Assembly: GCF_009720735.1 (NCBI RefSeq)
Contig: NZ_WNKU01000002.1
Coordinates: 248,001 to 312,000 of the forward strand
Direction: 5' to 3'
Source of the DNA: Heliobacterium mobile
GTDB lineage: Bacteria; Bacillota; Desulfitobacteriia; Heliobacteriales; Heliobacteriaceae
DNA length: 64,000 nucleotides
Every line of letters starts with the position of its first letter. The first letter of the stretch is position 1. The notes under the pieces are model-generated. The model was not told the DNA's origin. It searched no databases and saw nothing but the letters and a program-made list of their open reading frames with translations. This document shows, in pieces, positions 1 through 7,989 of this stretch. Both the position numbers and the translations under genes were made by a program.

Positions 1-118
1 AGCAGGCGCTGCTAAACTCGGTTGTGTGTTCTTCCCCCTTGGCCATTTGACGTAACTCTTCCGCAGAAGGGTTATCGATAACCCGGCCAGGCGTTAGGAG
101 CTGACGAAATGGATGCAT
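1..118 (-). CDS. 5' end of an unidentified gene (runs off the window)
   Basis: A minus-strand reading frame starts with ATG at 118-116, preceded by a GGAGGTG ribosome site at 130-124, and stays open to base 1, giving 39 codons. The peptide starts MHPFRQLLTPGRVIDNPSAE and is hydrophilic, with no signal peptide. The ribosome site and open frame support a real gene. I do not recognise the family from this fragment. The remainder lies to the left of the window. Confidence 0.6.
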   Translation of the reverse strand, partial: MHPFRQLLTPGRVIDNPSAEELRQMAKGEEHTTEFSSAC

Positions 119-430
119 AATGACACCTCCGTATATGGTTGCAGCAAAGCCGGTTTATTAGATGGCACGTTCCAGCAGAAACTGAGCACGTAAACCTGAA
201 CCGGTCTTGGAGAATCTAAGGCAACACCGTTGTGTATTTGTTATATCTTTTTATAAGTTTTGCCTATTCTCCTAGTTCGACATTATACAACGAGCCTTAC
301 TTTTTCGGAAGATTTGAATAATATTACCTAATTAGCCCTTTTGGCTGGCGAAAAACAACCAATTGCCCATTCGTTCCTACTTTATGACACTACAATAGCG
401 AATTATGCCATACAATTTTAAAAAGGAGCT
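119..430. other. Intergenic region, upstream of the left-edge gene
   Basis: About 310 bases between the start of the left-edge gene and the psd terminator. It is A+T-rich in its right half (about 280-430) and probably carries the promoter of the left-edge gene. I see no ORF with a ribosome site, no tRNA-like cloverleaf and no riboswitch that I recognise. Confidence 0.5.
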
Positions 431-461
431 AAAAAAAGCCTGAGTAAATTTTACTCAGGCT
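431..461 (-). terminator. Rho-independent terminator of psd
   Basis: A perfect 12-bp inverted repeat (437-448 with 450-461; the innermost pairs would open to form the loop) abuts the psd stop codon. Read on the minus strand it is followed by seven T (437-431). Confidence 0.85.
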
Positions 462-1292
462 TTAAATAATTTTCTGCGCAATCATTTCTCCCATTTTCAA
501 CGTAGTTCCCGTCGTCAGATCTTCCCGCCAACGAATCGCTCCTGGCTCAAAAAGCAAAATTACGGTGGAACCGAATTGGAAAAAGCCTACTTCTTCTCCT
601 TTCTCCAACTCGGGGCCTTTTTCCAGTGAAACAAGTTGTGCAGGCTTACGACGATTCGAAACAACGTTGGAATAGGTCACCCGGACACTTCCGACCATCA
701 TAGCGCCCACTTTAACAACGGCAACTTGTCCCACATCAGTTTGCAGATAAGTAATCAACCGTTCATTCCGAGCAAAAAGACCGGGAACACCGTGTACTCC
801 TAAGTCATTCACCGGATAGAGACGTCCCGGCCAATAGGCGTAACCGCTGACACGCCCTTTCAAGGGGGCATGTATGCGATGATAGTCCCGAGGACTGAGA
901 TATAAGGTGACAAATTCGCCGCCAGCAAAGGACTCCGCCTTCGTCCGATCTCCCAGAAGCTGTTCAAGTGAGTAATTAATCCCCTTTGCTTGAATCAGAC
1001 GACCGGCAGAGGCGGTTCCCATTTGAGAGACTTGAGCATCAACGGGACTGGCGATCGCTTCAGAATCTACGCATATGGGGCGTAGACCTGGTTTTAGACG
1101 ACGACAAAAAAAGTCGGCTAATGACCCGTATTCCTGCCAAGTTTTTTCGGCTTCCTCTACAGCGACATTGTAACGCCGGATGAACCAGGGGATGGCTCTT
1201 CGACTCCACTTAGAGGCCGCCCAACGCCCACTCTGACGTGATAGCCATCTTTGAGGAAGCATATGTAGAATGGCCAGTTTTACACGACGCAA
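462..1292 (-). CDS. psd: Phosphatidylserine decarboxylase
   Basis: Makes phosphatidylethanolamine from phosphatidylserine at the membrane; it is a pyruvoyl enzyme made as a self-cleaving proenzyme. The 276-residue protein has the family's YHRIHAP block near residue 137 and the self-cleavage site as FGST near 240-243, where the more usual form is LGST. The serine there would become the pyruvoyl group, so the beta chain is most of the protein and the alpha chain about 35 residues. The start is TTG, with an AGGAGGG site six bases upstream. It is transcribed alone between two terminators; no pssA lies next to it. The family call is firm. Confidence 0.93.
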   Translation of the reverse strand: MRRVKLAILHMLPQRWLSRQSGRWAASKWSRRAIPWFIRRYNVAVEEAEKTWQEYGSLADFFCRRLKPGLRPICVDSEAIASPVDAQVSQMGTASAGRLIQAKGINYSLEQLLGDRTKAESFAGGEFVTLYLSPRDYHRIHAPLKGRVSGYAYWPGRLYPVNDLGVHGVPGLFARNERLITYLQTDVGQVAVVKVGAMMVGSVRVTYSNVVSNRRKPAQLVSLEKGPELEKGEEVGFFQFGSTVILLFEPGAIRWREDLTTGTTLKMGEMIAQKII

Positions 1293-1387
1293 CCTATTCC
1301 CTCCTGGTTATCTCTCGTGATAAAAGAATACCTGTGTCAAGTCAATCTGTCAAATAGCATACAATTGAAATTACTCGTAGTTTATGT

Positions 1388-1422
1388 AAAAAAAGAACCT
1401 CACAAACATTGTCTGCGAGGTC
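1388..1422 (-). terminator. Rho-independent terminator of the LysM/BsuPI gene
   Basis: A stem between about 1396-1404 and 1414-1422, followed on the minus strand by a run of seven T (1394-1388), lies just downstream of the stop at 1441. Confidence 0.75.
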
Positions 1423-1440
1423 GCCGCTATGGCCTTTTTC

Positions 1441-2712
1441 CTATTCCATCGTTACTGCATCCGATGTCGTAGTCGGTTGCAGTTCAATCTCAATGTTTAT
1501 CGAACGATCGGTTCCCACGTTTGTCGCTGTCAACAAATACCGCCCAGGGTAACGAACAGTTTGACCCGTATTGCTTGATTGGTCCCAGGTTTCTTGAAAG
1601 GCCTGGATCTGAGCCGGTTGTAAGGTGACCTGGGCTGTGGCCGGGTTAAAGGATCGACCTCGAGACCACCGCCACACTTCAATGCCGCTTTGACCAAGTT
1701 CAATGAAAAAATCAAAACGCTGTGTCGTCGTATAACTAATCGTAATCGGTTCGTCGGAGACATTGCGTTTGATAAAGGTCATGATTACCGGTTCCCCTTG
1801 CCGATAAACGGCCTTATCGGTATAAAAGGTGTACCGTAAGCCTTCAAAGACCCGGGTAATGCGATGCCGAGGCGGTCGCGGTAAATCACCACAAGGTTCG
1901 CCCAATGCCAGCCATGTCTCAAGATCAGCTCTTCCTGTTGGATTGATGCCCACTTCCGATTGAAACGTCCTCAAGGCATTCAAAGTGGCCTGATCAAAGA
2001 CACCTGTCACCGTCACCGGATACCCAGCCGCATCGAGCAACCGTTGTAAACGTCGTACATCTTCGCCGGTAGCCCCTTCGGCCAGCTCCGGACATTGGGG
2101 AGGTGCTGGCGGAGGCGGGGTAGGTGGCGTTGGCGGAGTTGGCGGAGTTGGCTTCGGAAGAGGTTTCTGTTGACTTTGAGATTCAGTCGGGGTCGGAGGT
2201 TGAGTTTGGAGTTGAGGCAGGGGTTGAGGCTGCGGCAGAGGCTGGGTACTTGGCGGAATCTGAATTGGCTGGCGGGGACGGGACGGGGACGGCTGGCGAG
2301 GTTCCGCCGGTCTTGGAAAAGGTGGTAAGAGCGGGCGACAGTTCACTCCTAAAGCCTGCCACTCAGCAGTCCCCACATTTCCTGTTTGAGGAAGATTCGA
2401 ACGGCGCTGTAGAAGAACCACGGCATTTCGGGTTTGAGTGCCGAAAATTCCGTCAATCGGACCAGGGTTAAGACCTGCTCGAGTCAACAACTGTTGCAGG
2501 CGGCTGACAGAAGGACCGCGGGTGCCTTCTGTCAAAGTCGGACAAGGTCCCACGGATTCTCTGCTGGGGACAGGGAGCCATAAGCTCTGCCCCACTTGCA
2601 GGCCGTTGGGATCAGGCAACGGATTGACGGCTAAGATCTGTTCCATCGTTAGCCCGTACCTTTGAGCGATGGTATAGACTGTATCGCCTGGGCGGACATA
2701 ATAGATGACCAA
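1441..2712 (-). CDS. LysM + two peptidoglycan-binding domains + BsuPI domain protein
   Basis: A 423-residue modular protein. Residues 1-48 are a LysM domain (starts YYVRPGDTVYTIAQRYGL). About 57-118 and 207-272 are two PG_binding_1 domains, each with the pattern of a repeated R-LQ-LL core. Between them is a roughly 80-residue Pro/Gln/Thr-rich linker. The last 130 residues resemble the BsuPI intracellular proteinase inhibitor fold (starts YTFYTDKAVYRQGEPV). All these domains bind cell wall or proteins; no catalytic domain is visible. There is no signal peptide: LysM begins at the second residue. A coat or cortex role in the mother cell would fit, but that is inference. It sits between terminators as a single gene. 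Confidence 0.82.
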   Translation of the reverse strand: MVIYYVRPGDTVYTIAQRYGLTMEQILAVNPLPDPNGLQVGQSLWLPVPSRESVGPCPTLTEGTRGPSVSRLQQLLTRAGLNPGPIDGIFGTQTRNAVVLLQRRSNLPQTGNVGTAEWQALGVNCRPLLPPFPRPAEPRQPSPSRPRQPIQIPPSTQPLPQPQPLPQLQTQPPTPTESQSQQKPLPKPTPPTPPTPPTPPPPAPPQCPELAEGATGEDVRRLQRLLDAAGYPVTVTGVFDQATLNALRTFQSEVGINPTGRADLETWLALGEPCGDLPRPPRHRITRVFEGLRYTFYTDKAVYRQGEPVIMTFIKRNVSDEPITISYTTTQRFDFFIELGQSGIEVWRWSRGRSFNPATAQVTLQPAQIQAFQETWDQSSNTGQTVRYPGRYLLTATNVGTDRSINIEIELQPTTTSDAVTME

Positions 2713-2767
2713 AAAGTATCACTCCTTTCTGCTCCCAACATATTCCACTAGCACTCCTTTGGTCCGC

Positions 2768-2799
2768 AAAAAAAGAAACAGGTCTTCGTGACCTGTTTC
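2768..2799 (-). terminator. Rho-independent terminator of the GMC oxidoreductase operon
   Basis: A perfect 10-bp stem (2775-2784 with 2790-2799) is followed on the minus strand by seven T (2774-2768). It lies just after the stop at 2810. Confidence 0.85.
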
Positions 2800-2809
2800 A
2801 AAAGATGTT

Positions 2810-4393
2810 TTAGAAGGTTCCCTGTCGAAACTGCTCTTTAATAAAATCTGCTGTGCGCCAAGCTAAGGCCATGGCTGTCAATGTGGGGTTCGAAGCCCCA
2901 GAAGTGACAAAAAGGGATGTATCGGCGATAAACAGATTGGGGTGATCATGGCTTCTTCCCCATTTATCCACTACAGATTGGCGAGAATCATTCCCCATCC
3001 GGCAACCACCGAGCATGTGAGATGTATCTTCGCTGACAAATTCCACTCGGCCACCGGCCGCCTCTAAAATCCGTTTACTCATCTCGACGCCGGCGGCAAT
3101 GACCTTGTGATCGTTGTCTTCAAAGGAAAATGTGACTAGCGGTGCCGGCAAACCCGTTTCGTCTTTCTGATCCGATAGAGATACGCTGTTGTTCAGGCTC
3201 GGCAAGGTTTCTCCAACAATGGTCAACCGGGCGAAGTAGTTGTAGTCTCTTCCGATTTCCCGTAAGTTCTTACCCCAACTACCCGTCGCTTTCCGGACAA
3301 TGTTCATAAATGCCAGCGGCCGGGCACCATTCGCGTGGATAGAAAAGCCTCGTGCCCGCGAGCCGTCTGCGGGAGTCTCATAGAATTCCTGTGTAGTGGA
3401 AAGAATCGGCGTTCCTTTGTAAGGAAGAACTTCTTCGGAAAAACGGGCGACCGTCTCATGACCAGAGTGCAGCATAAAACATTTACCTACCATGCCGCTG
3501 CTGTTTGATAACCCCTGCGGATGACGACCATCGGACGACATCAGCAATAGGCGAGGTGTTTCAATGGCTGAGGCGCAAAGAATCACCACACGTGCTTTCT
3601 GCCGATATTCTTGACCGTCAAATAGGAAGGTGATCCCTTCGATCTGATCGTCCGTACGGCATAAGATCCGGTTGACCATACATCCATGTCGCAGATCTAC
3701 TCCGGCGTCCAAAGCCTGTGGGATATGATGAATCAACGTGGAGAACTTGGAGTTCGGCAGGCAACCTTGCCCGCAAAAACCCCGATTAATACAAGGCGGA
3801 CGCCCCCGATACGGGGCGGACAAGATGGCCAAGGGAGCGACAGAGCTGCGAATACCTAGTTTCTCACAACCGATACGCAATATCTGGTGGTTCGCCGCGA
3901 TCGGTTCCCGCTCCGGATAGGGATAAGGACCCTTAAAAGCTCCCCAGGGATAATGTTTAGGACCTGAAACAGGTATTTCCTCTTCCAACTTACGATAATA
4001 GGGTTCAATGTCATGATACTCTATGGGCCAGTCTTCACCCACTCCGTCTATGGAACGAGTGCGGAAATCAGACGGAAAAAATCGCGGCACCACTGCCGTG
4101 AAGTGTAACGTCGTTCCACCCACACCGGACGCAGAAACGTTATGGCCCAGTTCAGGCGGATTGGTCCCTGCCGTCAAGCGCTTGAAGCGCCAAGCCGTTC
4201 GGCGCATGTGCAATTCATCGCTGACAAAATCGCGGCTCACTTCCCAATAGGGACCGGCCTCCATAAGAACGATCCGCAGCCCTGCCTGCGCCAATTCCCT
4301 CGCCACCACAGCACCAGTTGCACCGGCACCGATGATAACTGCGTCAACCTCCTCATTCACCCATTTCCAAGGAATCCCGGTAGAGTGATTCAT
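2810..4393 (-). CDS. GMC-family FAD oxidoreductase (gluconate 2-dehydrogenase large subunit type)
   Basis: A 527-residue flavoprotein. The FAD dinucleotide fold GAGATG lies at about 22-27. A cysteine-rich motif CINRGFCGQGC lies near 205, as seen in gluconate or sorbitol dehydrogenase large subunits. The C-terminal GMC block has GCRMG, then NLFIADTSLFVTSGASNPT. It should oxidise an alcohol or sugar acid and pass electrons to a membrane acceptor; the substrate cannot be read from the sequence. It is the last gene of a four-gene minus-strand set and overlaps the upstream subunit-3 gene by 4 bp (ATGA). No Tat signal precedes the FAD fold, so a cytoplasmic site, or transport with its partner, is likely. 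Confidence 0.85.
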   Translation of the reverse strand: MNHSTGIPWKWVNEEVDAVIIGAGATGAVVARELAQAGLRIVLMEAGPYWEVSRDFVSDELHMRRTAWRFKRLTAGTNPPELGHNVSASGVGGTTLHFTAVVPRFFPSDFRTRSIDGVGEDWPIEYHDIEPYYRKLEEEIPVSGPKHYPWGAFKGPYPYPEREPIAANHQILRIGCEKLGIRSSVAPLAILSAPYRGRPPCINRGFCGQGCLPNSKFSTLIHHIPQALDAGVDLRHGCMVNRILCRTDDQIEGITFLFDGQEYRQKARVVILCASAIETPRLLLMSSDGRHPQGLSNSSGMVGKCFMLHSGHETVARFSEEVLPYKGTPILSTTQEFYETPADGSRARGFSIHANGARPLAFMNIVRKATGSWGKNLREIGRDYNYFARLTIVGETLPSLNNSVSLSDQKDETGLPAPLVTFSFEDNDHKVIAAGVEMSKRILEAAGGRVEFVSEDTSHMLGGCRMGNDSRQSVVDKWGRSHDHPNLFIADTSLFVTSGASNPTLTAMALAWRTADFIKEQFRQGTF

Positions 4394-5037
4394 CGGTCAA
4401 CCCTCCGCACAGGTCCAGGACCCAAACCGGCTTCGGCCCTTTTTTCCACTAATTCCTTGTCCAACCGCGGTTCCCAGGGATCTTTCAACCCATATTCGAT
4501 ACGATAATATCCTCGGGGGTAGGCTGGACCGCCGTAACCTATTTCCGACCAGATTTCCGGTTGTGAATAGAAAAAATCGACAGCCGTTTTTAAGATCTCA
4601 GTAAAAAAGTCTTTCGAAGCTAACCCTGTCCATGTCACTTCCCCTCGCTGCACTTTTCCGAGAATATCGTCCATCTCCCAGGAAGACAGTTGAATAAATG
4701 CACGCTGATAGAACTGCAGCGCTGTAGCATCGAGCCAAGATAGACCTTGACGAAGCAATTGTTCCCCGGGCAGCACACCGGCTTTATGGTAGCCTTGGCC
4801 CTGCCGTTGAAGTAAATGCTCATCGATTTGTCCAGACACACGAGCCAACAGTTCTTCATTATCTTCGTCAACGAGACGCCCGACCACGACTTTTAGGATG
4901 GAAAACTCTAGGGCCGTAAAAAAATGCGGCGTCGACGGAGGCTGAAGCCGGCTTTCCACGAGCCTGCGCGTATTCTCATCCCAGTGCTCTGACAATTCCA
5001 TCACGTTGTAATCAGGGTAAATCGTTCGAACGGTCAT
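4390..5037 (-). CDS. Gluconate 2-dehydrogenase subunit 3 family protein
   Basis: The small partner of the GMC oxidoreductase, 215 residues. The tail block GYGGPAYPRGYYR is typical of this family. I start it at ATG 5037, because GGAGGGGGA lies just upstream and the longer frame (from 5160) would overlap the previous gene. Many family members have a Tat signal; this one does not. It is translationally coupled to the oxidoreductase by ATGA. Confidence 0.8.
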   Translation of the reverse strand: MTVRTIYPDYNVMELSEHWDENTRRLVESRLQPPSTPHFFTALEFSILKVVVGRLVDEDNEELLARVSGQIDEHLLQRQGQGYHKAGVLPGEQLLRQGLSWLDATALQFYQRAFIQLSSWEMDDILGKVQRGEVTWTGLASKDFFTEILKTAVDFFYSQPEIWSEIGYGGPAYPRGYYRIEYGLKDPWEPRLDKELVEKRAEAGLGPGPVRRVDR

Positions 5038-5053
5038 ATTTCCCCCTCCATGG

Positions 5054-5446
5054 TTATAGGTAAAGGGCAAGCAGGCCCAAGAGGGATAAGGCAGAAACCA
5101 CGACCGGCAGGATTGGCGGCGGTCCGACCATGATATTGTGTACTTCCCATCCGCCCACACGCTGGCTGATGCCCCTGCTGTGGTAGTAAAAACCCATCAG
5201 CCCTGATGCCAACTCACCGATCAAAGCAAAAAGAAATAACCATCGCAAAAGCACCGAATCCCATACGGTCAAAGCGATTCCAATTGCCGCCGCGAGAGGT
5301 AAACCCAAAACGGGCCCCCACATGGCCCAGTGACGAAAATTTTGACGATAATGATACAAGGTAACCTGAACAGCGACTAAAACAAAGGCAACAGAGGTAA
5401 AAAAGATTAACACACGATCGATGGGCCATCCCAGCCAACGATCCAT
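5054..5446 (-). CDS. Small membrane protein of the GMC oxidoreductase operon
   Basis: A 130-residue hydrophobic protein with about four membrane segments (near 10-32, 45-62, 67-90 and 108-129). I start it at ATG 5446, 5 bases after AGGAGGACC. It lies 13 bases after the preceding gene and 16 bases before subunit 3, so it is part of the operon. By position it may anchor the dehydrogenase or carry its electrons, but there is no clear set of haem-binding histidines and I do not recognise the family. Confidence 0.7.
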   Translation of the reverse strand: MDRWLGWPIDRVLIFFTSVAFVLVAVQVTLYHYRQNFRHWAMWGPVLGLPLAAAIGIALTVWDSVLLRWLFLFALIGELASGLMGFYYHSRGISQRVGGWEVHNIMVGPPPILPVVVSALSLLGLLALYL

Positions 5447-5459
5447 ACTTGGGTCCTCC

Positions 5460-5837
5460 TCACGCTTCTGTATAGCCGCCATGAGCGGACAGCAGTTGTT
5501 TCGCTTCGTCATATTTACTTTCATCACAGACGACAGTGACCAGATAATTTCTTCCGGAAATAAAAGAGGCATTATCGGCCATTCCCGATGCGGTAGGCAT
5601 CGCCGCCATCATGACTCGACTGTCGTCGCCGGTCTCAACTCCCTCGATCAGGGAGGTGAGGCTTCGCCGCTCATCACCGGTCAATGGGTTAAAGTACCGT
5701 TCCGCCGACTCGGGGCCAGGAAAATGACTGAAGTTATCCACTTGAACTGTTTCATACCCTTGATTGACCAACTGTTCCTTCGCTTTTTGTGCTTCATCAG
5801 GTCCATGAAAATAGGCAAGAATCGTCTTTTCACCCAT
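5460..5837 (-). CDS. Hypothetical 125-residue protein, first gene of the GMC operon
   Basis: A soluble protein with an N-terminal FHGPDEAQKAKEQLVNQGY stretch and a C-terminal CDESKYDEAKQLLSAHGG stretch. Both look like beta-alpha units of a ferredoxin-like fold, as in general-stress proteins that share a repeated AxxLLxxxGG ending. It has no membrane segment. The ATG is 7 bases after AGGAGG, but that site is the 3' arm of a terminator-like hairpin (5838-5884), which suggests controlled or leaky expression. The function is unknown; the link to the dehydrogenase is by position only. Confidence 0.65.
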   Translation of the reverse strand: MGEKTILAYFHGPDEAQKAKEQLVNQGYETVQVDNFSHFPGPESAERYFNPLTGDERRSLTSLIEGVETGDDSRVMMAAMPTASGMADNASFISGRNYLVTVVCDESKYDEAKQLLSAHGGYTEA

Positions 5838-5884
5838 AAAAAAACCTCCTCTTGCGGTTATTCTTCCGAGAAGGAGGTTTTTTT
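5838..5884 (-). terminator. Terminator of the DUF815 gene that also contains the ribosome site of the next gene
   Basis: A perfect 13-bp inverted repeat (5838-5850 with 5872-5884), loop 21 bases. On the minus strand it is followed or overlapped by a run of seven T and directly by the ATG at 5837. The AGGAGG at 5850-5845 is in the 3' arm, so in a read-through transcript the site is paired. Confidence 0.8.
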
Positions 5885-5892
5885 ATTAGTAT

Positions 5893-7224
5893 TTATCGTA
5901 TCAGCGAATCGACAAACTGGCGAGCAGTCCGTCCCGATCGGCCGTTGTGCCGTTGCTCCCATTGTAGGGCTTGTCGACGGAGGGTCTCCCTTTCCATCTC
6001 GATACCTCGCTGCTCAGCCAAGGTTTCTACGATTTCTAAATAGGCTTCTTGACCGGGCGCTAAAAAAGTAACGGTGATACCAAAACGGTCTGCCAGGGAC
6101 ATCTTTTCCTGATATGTATCTCCGGGATGTAGTTCGTCGGCTTCGTTAAGGGTGACTTGCCGGTCAGCAAAAGTTTCTTTGATCAGATGTCGGCGATTGG
6201 AGGTTGCATAGATGACCACGTTGTCGGGACGGACGGCCACGCCCCCTTCCAAAAGGGCCTTCATTTCTTTATAGGACTCTTCGCCATCCTCGAAGGACAG
6301 ATCGTCGATAAAGAGGATGAACTTTTGAGGCCGGTCTTTGAGCAGATCGATCATGGCCGGAAAATCAGCCAACCGGCTCTTGGGAACCTCGATCAACCGC
6401 AGACCCTCGAGGCCGAAACGATGAATAAGCGCCTTGACTGTTGAGGACTTCCCTGTTCCCCGATCGCCATAGAGCAACACATTATTGGCTCGCAAGCCTG
6501 ACAAGAGTCGTTTTGTATTGTCGACCACTTCGTTTCTTTGCCGCCCGTAGCCGACCAGGTCTTCCAAGCGGATCGGATCAGGCTGTTCAACGCCGCGCAG
6601 GCATCCTTCCCAACGAAACGCTAAATACCGAGCAAAGAGACCGGAGCCGAATTGCCGGTGAAAGCCGATGAGGGAGTCGGCCTCATCGCGCCAGTCGGTA
6701 CAGGCGGCCATCAATCTTTTTAACCCCAGCTGTGCCTTAGCCAAGGGATTGCTCGTCTCTTCCGTCATCGGTTGAATATCGTTCCAAGCTGGAAAAGTCC
6801 GCCCTGTGATCCTTTGGGCCTGCCCTTGCCACCAGGCAGCTGGTAGATCGTAGAGAACCTGCAGATTGGCCAACTCTATCGCCACCCCGGTCCTTATCGA
6901 GGACCCCATAGGAACATCGCTAAACTGGGCTTTCAAAGATACTGCCGTTTCTATTTCAATCATTCGATCAAGAAAGTAGTTTTGCCAACCGTCACCGATC
7001 ACTGGGGCACAGCTTAATTCACCATACCGAACTAATCGCTCGAAAAGTGACCAATAATCACTGCTAACTTTTCCTTTGTCGGCCTGACCAGAGTGAAAAG
7101 CTTGGCAAAGCTCTTTAGCCAATTGAATGGTTTCGTCTTGAAGCAAAGCACTGTAAAATCCAAAGGAACTCCATGCGTGATTAACGTCTTCTAAAACAGG
7201 TGGAAAAATCTTCATTTGATTCAT
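5893..7224 (-). CDS. DUF815-family AAA ATPase
   Basis: A 443-residue protein of the DUF815 ATPase family. The nucleotide-binding loop GDRGTGKSS lies near residue 260 and Walker B FILFIDDLSFEDGE about 50 residues later. A sensor-like TSNRRHLIKETF follows. The N-terminal half is helical and family-specific. I start at ATG 7224, since AGGTGA lies 8 bases upstream; the longer frame to 7266 has no ribosome site. The family's role is unknown. It is divergent from the LysE-like gene and ends in the terminator at 5838-5884. Confidence 0.82.
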   Translation of the reverse strand: MNQMKIFPPVLEDVNHAWSSFGFYSALLQDETIQLAKELCQAFHSGQADKGKVSSDYWSLFERLVRYGELSCAPVIGDGWQNYFLDRMIEIETAVSLKAQFSDVPMGSSIRTGVAIELANLQVLYDLPAAWWQGQAQRITGRTFPAWNDIQPMTEETSNPLAKAQLGLKRLMAACTDWRDEADSLIGFHRQFGSGLFARYLAFRWEGCLRGVEQPDPIRLEDLVGYGRQRNEVVDNTKRLLSGLRANNVLLYGDRGTGKSSTVKALIHRFGLEGLRLIEVPKSRLADFPAMIDLLKDRPQKFILFIDDLSFEDGEESYKEMKALLEGGVAVRPDNVVIYATSNRRHLIKETFADRQVTLNEADELHPGDTYQEKMSLADRFGITVTFLAPGQEAYLEIVETLAEQRGIEMERETLRRQALQWEQRHNGRSGRTARQFVDSLIR

Positions 7225-7338
7225 CGCAGTCACCTTTCTTTTTTCGTCATCTATATTGTACAGCAAAAGAAAAGAAATGATCAGCTTTCCCTGTCATGAT
7301 CCTCTCGTTCCTTCCATAGTCATTTTTGGAGGAACGAG

Positions 7339-7911
7339 GTGGTCCCGTTGAATGAATTGCTCACCGGCGTCTGTTTAGGCATCGCCATCTCCGCCGCTCC
7401 CGACCTACCCAACTTATGCATCCTAGAGTCGGGACTAAGCTACTCTCGCAAAGAAGCGGCCAAACTGGCCTTGGCGACACTTCTGACAGACAACTTGATC
7501 TTTTTGGCACTCAGCTTCATCACTTGGTACATCAATGTGGAATGGAACCCGGGAACAGTACTCAAACAGTTCTCTGGCCTTTTTTTGATTCTCTTTGGTA
7601 TCTCATCGATGTTAAATCTTAAAATCGTCGCTTTTGACTCGGGAGGCTTTTGGCTGGGAGTGATCGGCTCTATCTTAAATCCACTCGGTTACTTTCCCAT
7701 TCTACTGTATATGTCATCCTTAATAGCCATCCAAGATAAAGCTGTGGCCTATCTGGGGAACTTGCTCGGAACCCTTATCTGGTTCGTCTTTTTAATTGCT
7801 TTTCTCTTCTTTTTCTCCCGGAAAATCACCTTAACTACTCGGAAGAACCTCTCCAAGGTTCTCTCTGGCGTTATCGTGTTCGTCGGGGTTTTGTTCACTC
7901 TTCAGTCATAG
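7339..7911 (+). CDS. LysE/RhtB-like membrane exporter
   Basis: A 190-residue, very hydrophobic protein with about six membrane segments. The PNLCILESGLSYSRKEAAKLAL stretch after the first helix and the NPLGYFPILLYMSS motif near 115 resemble the LysE translocator family, which exports amino acids or related small solutes. The start is GTG, with GGAGG six bases upstream. The substrate is unknown. A weaker alternative is another small transporter of the same superfamily. Confidence 0.6.
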   Translation: MVPLNELLTGVCLGIAISAAPDLPNLCILESGLSYSRKEAAKLALATLLTDNLIFLALSFITWYINVEWNPGTVLKQFSGLFLILFGISSMLNLKIVAFDSGGFWLGVIGSILNPLGYFPILLYMSSLIAIQDKAVAYLGNLLGTLIWFVFLIAFLFFFSRKITLTTRKNLSKVLSGVIVFVGVLFTLQS

Positions 7912-7989
7912 AGTTTCCATGAATAATTATTTTTTGCGTTCCCTACTCCTGTTATACTTAACCTGTACAAGTACGAGAGGGGGTTCGCT

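Noticed and set aside
2095-2471. Plus-strand frames rich in Arg/Glu opposite the LysM protein
   Set aside because: They are the reverse of the Pro-rich linker; the low complexity keeps several frames open.
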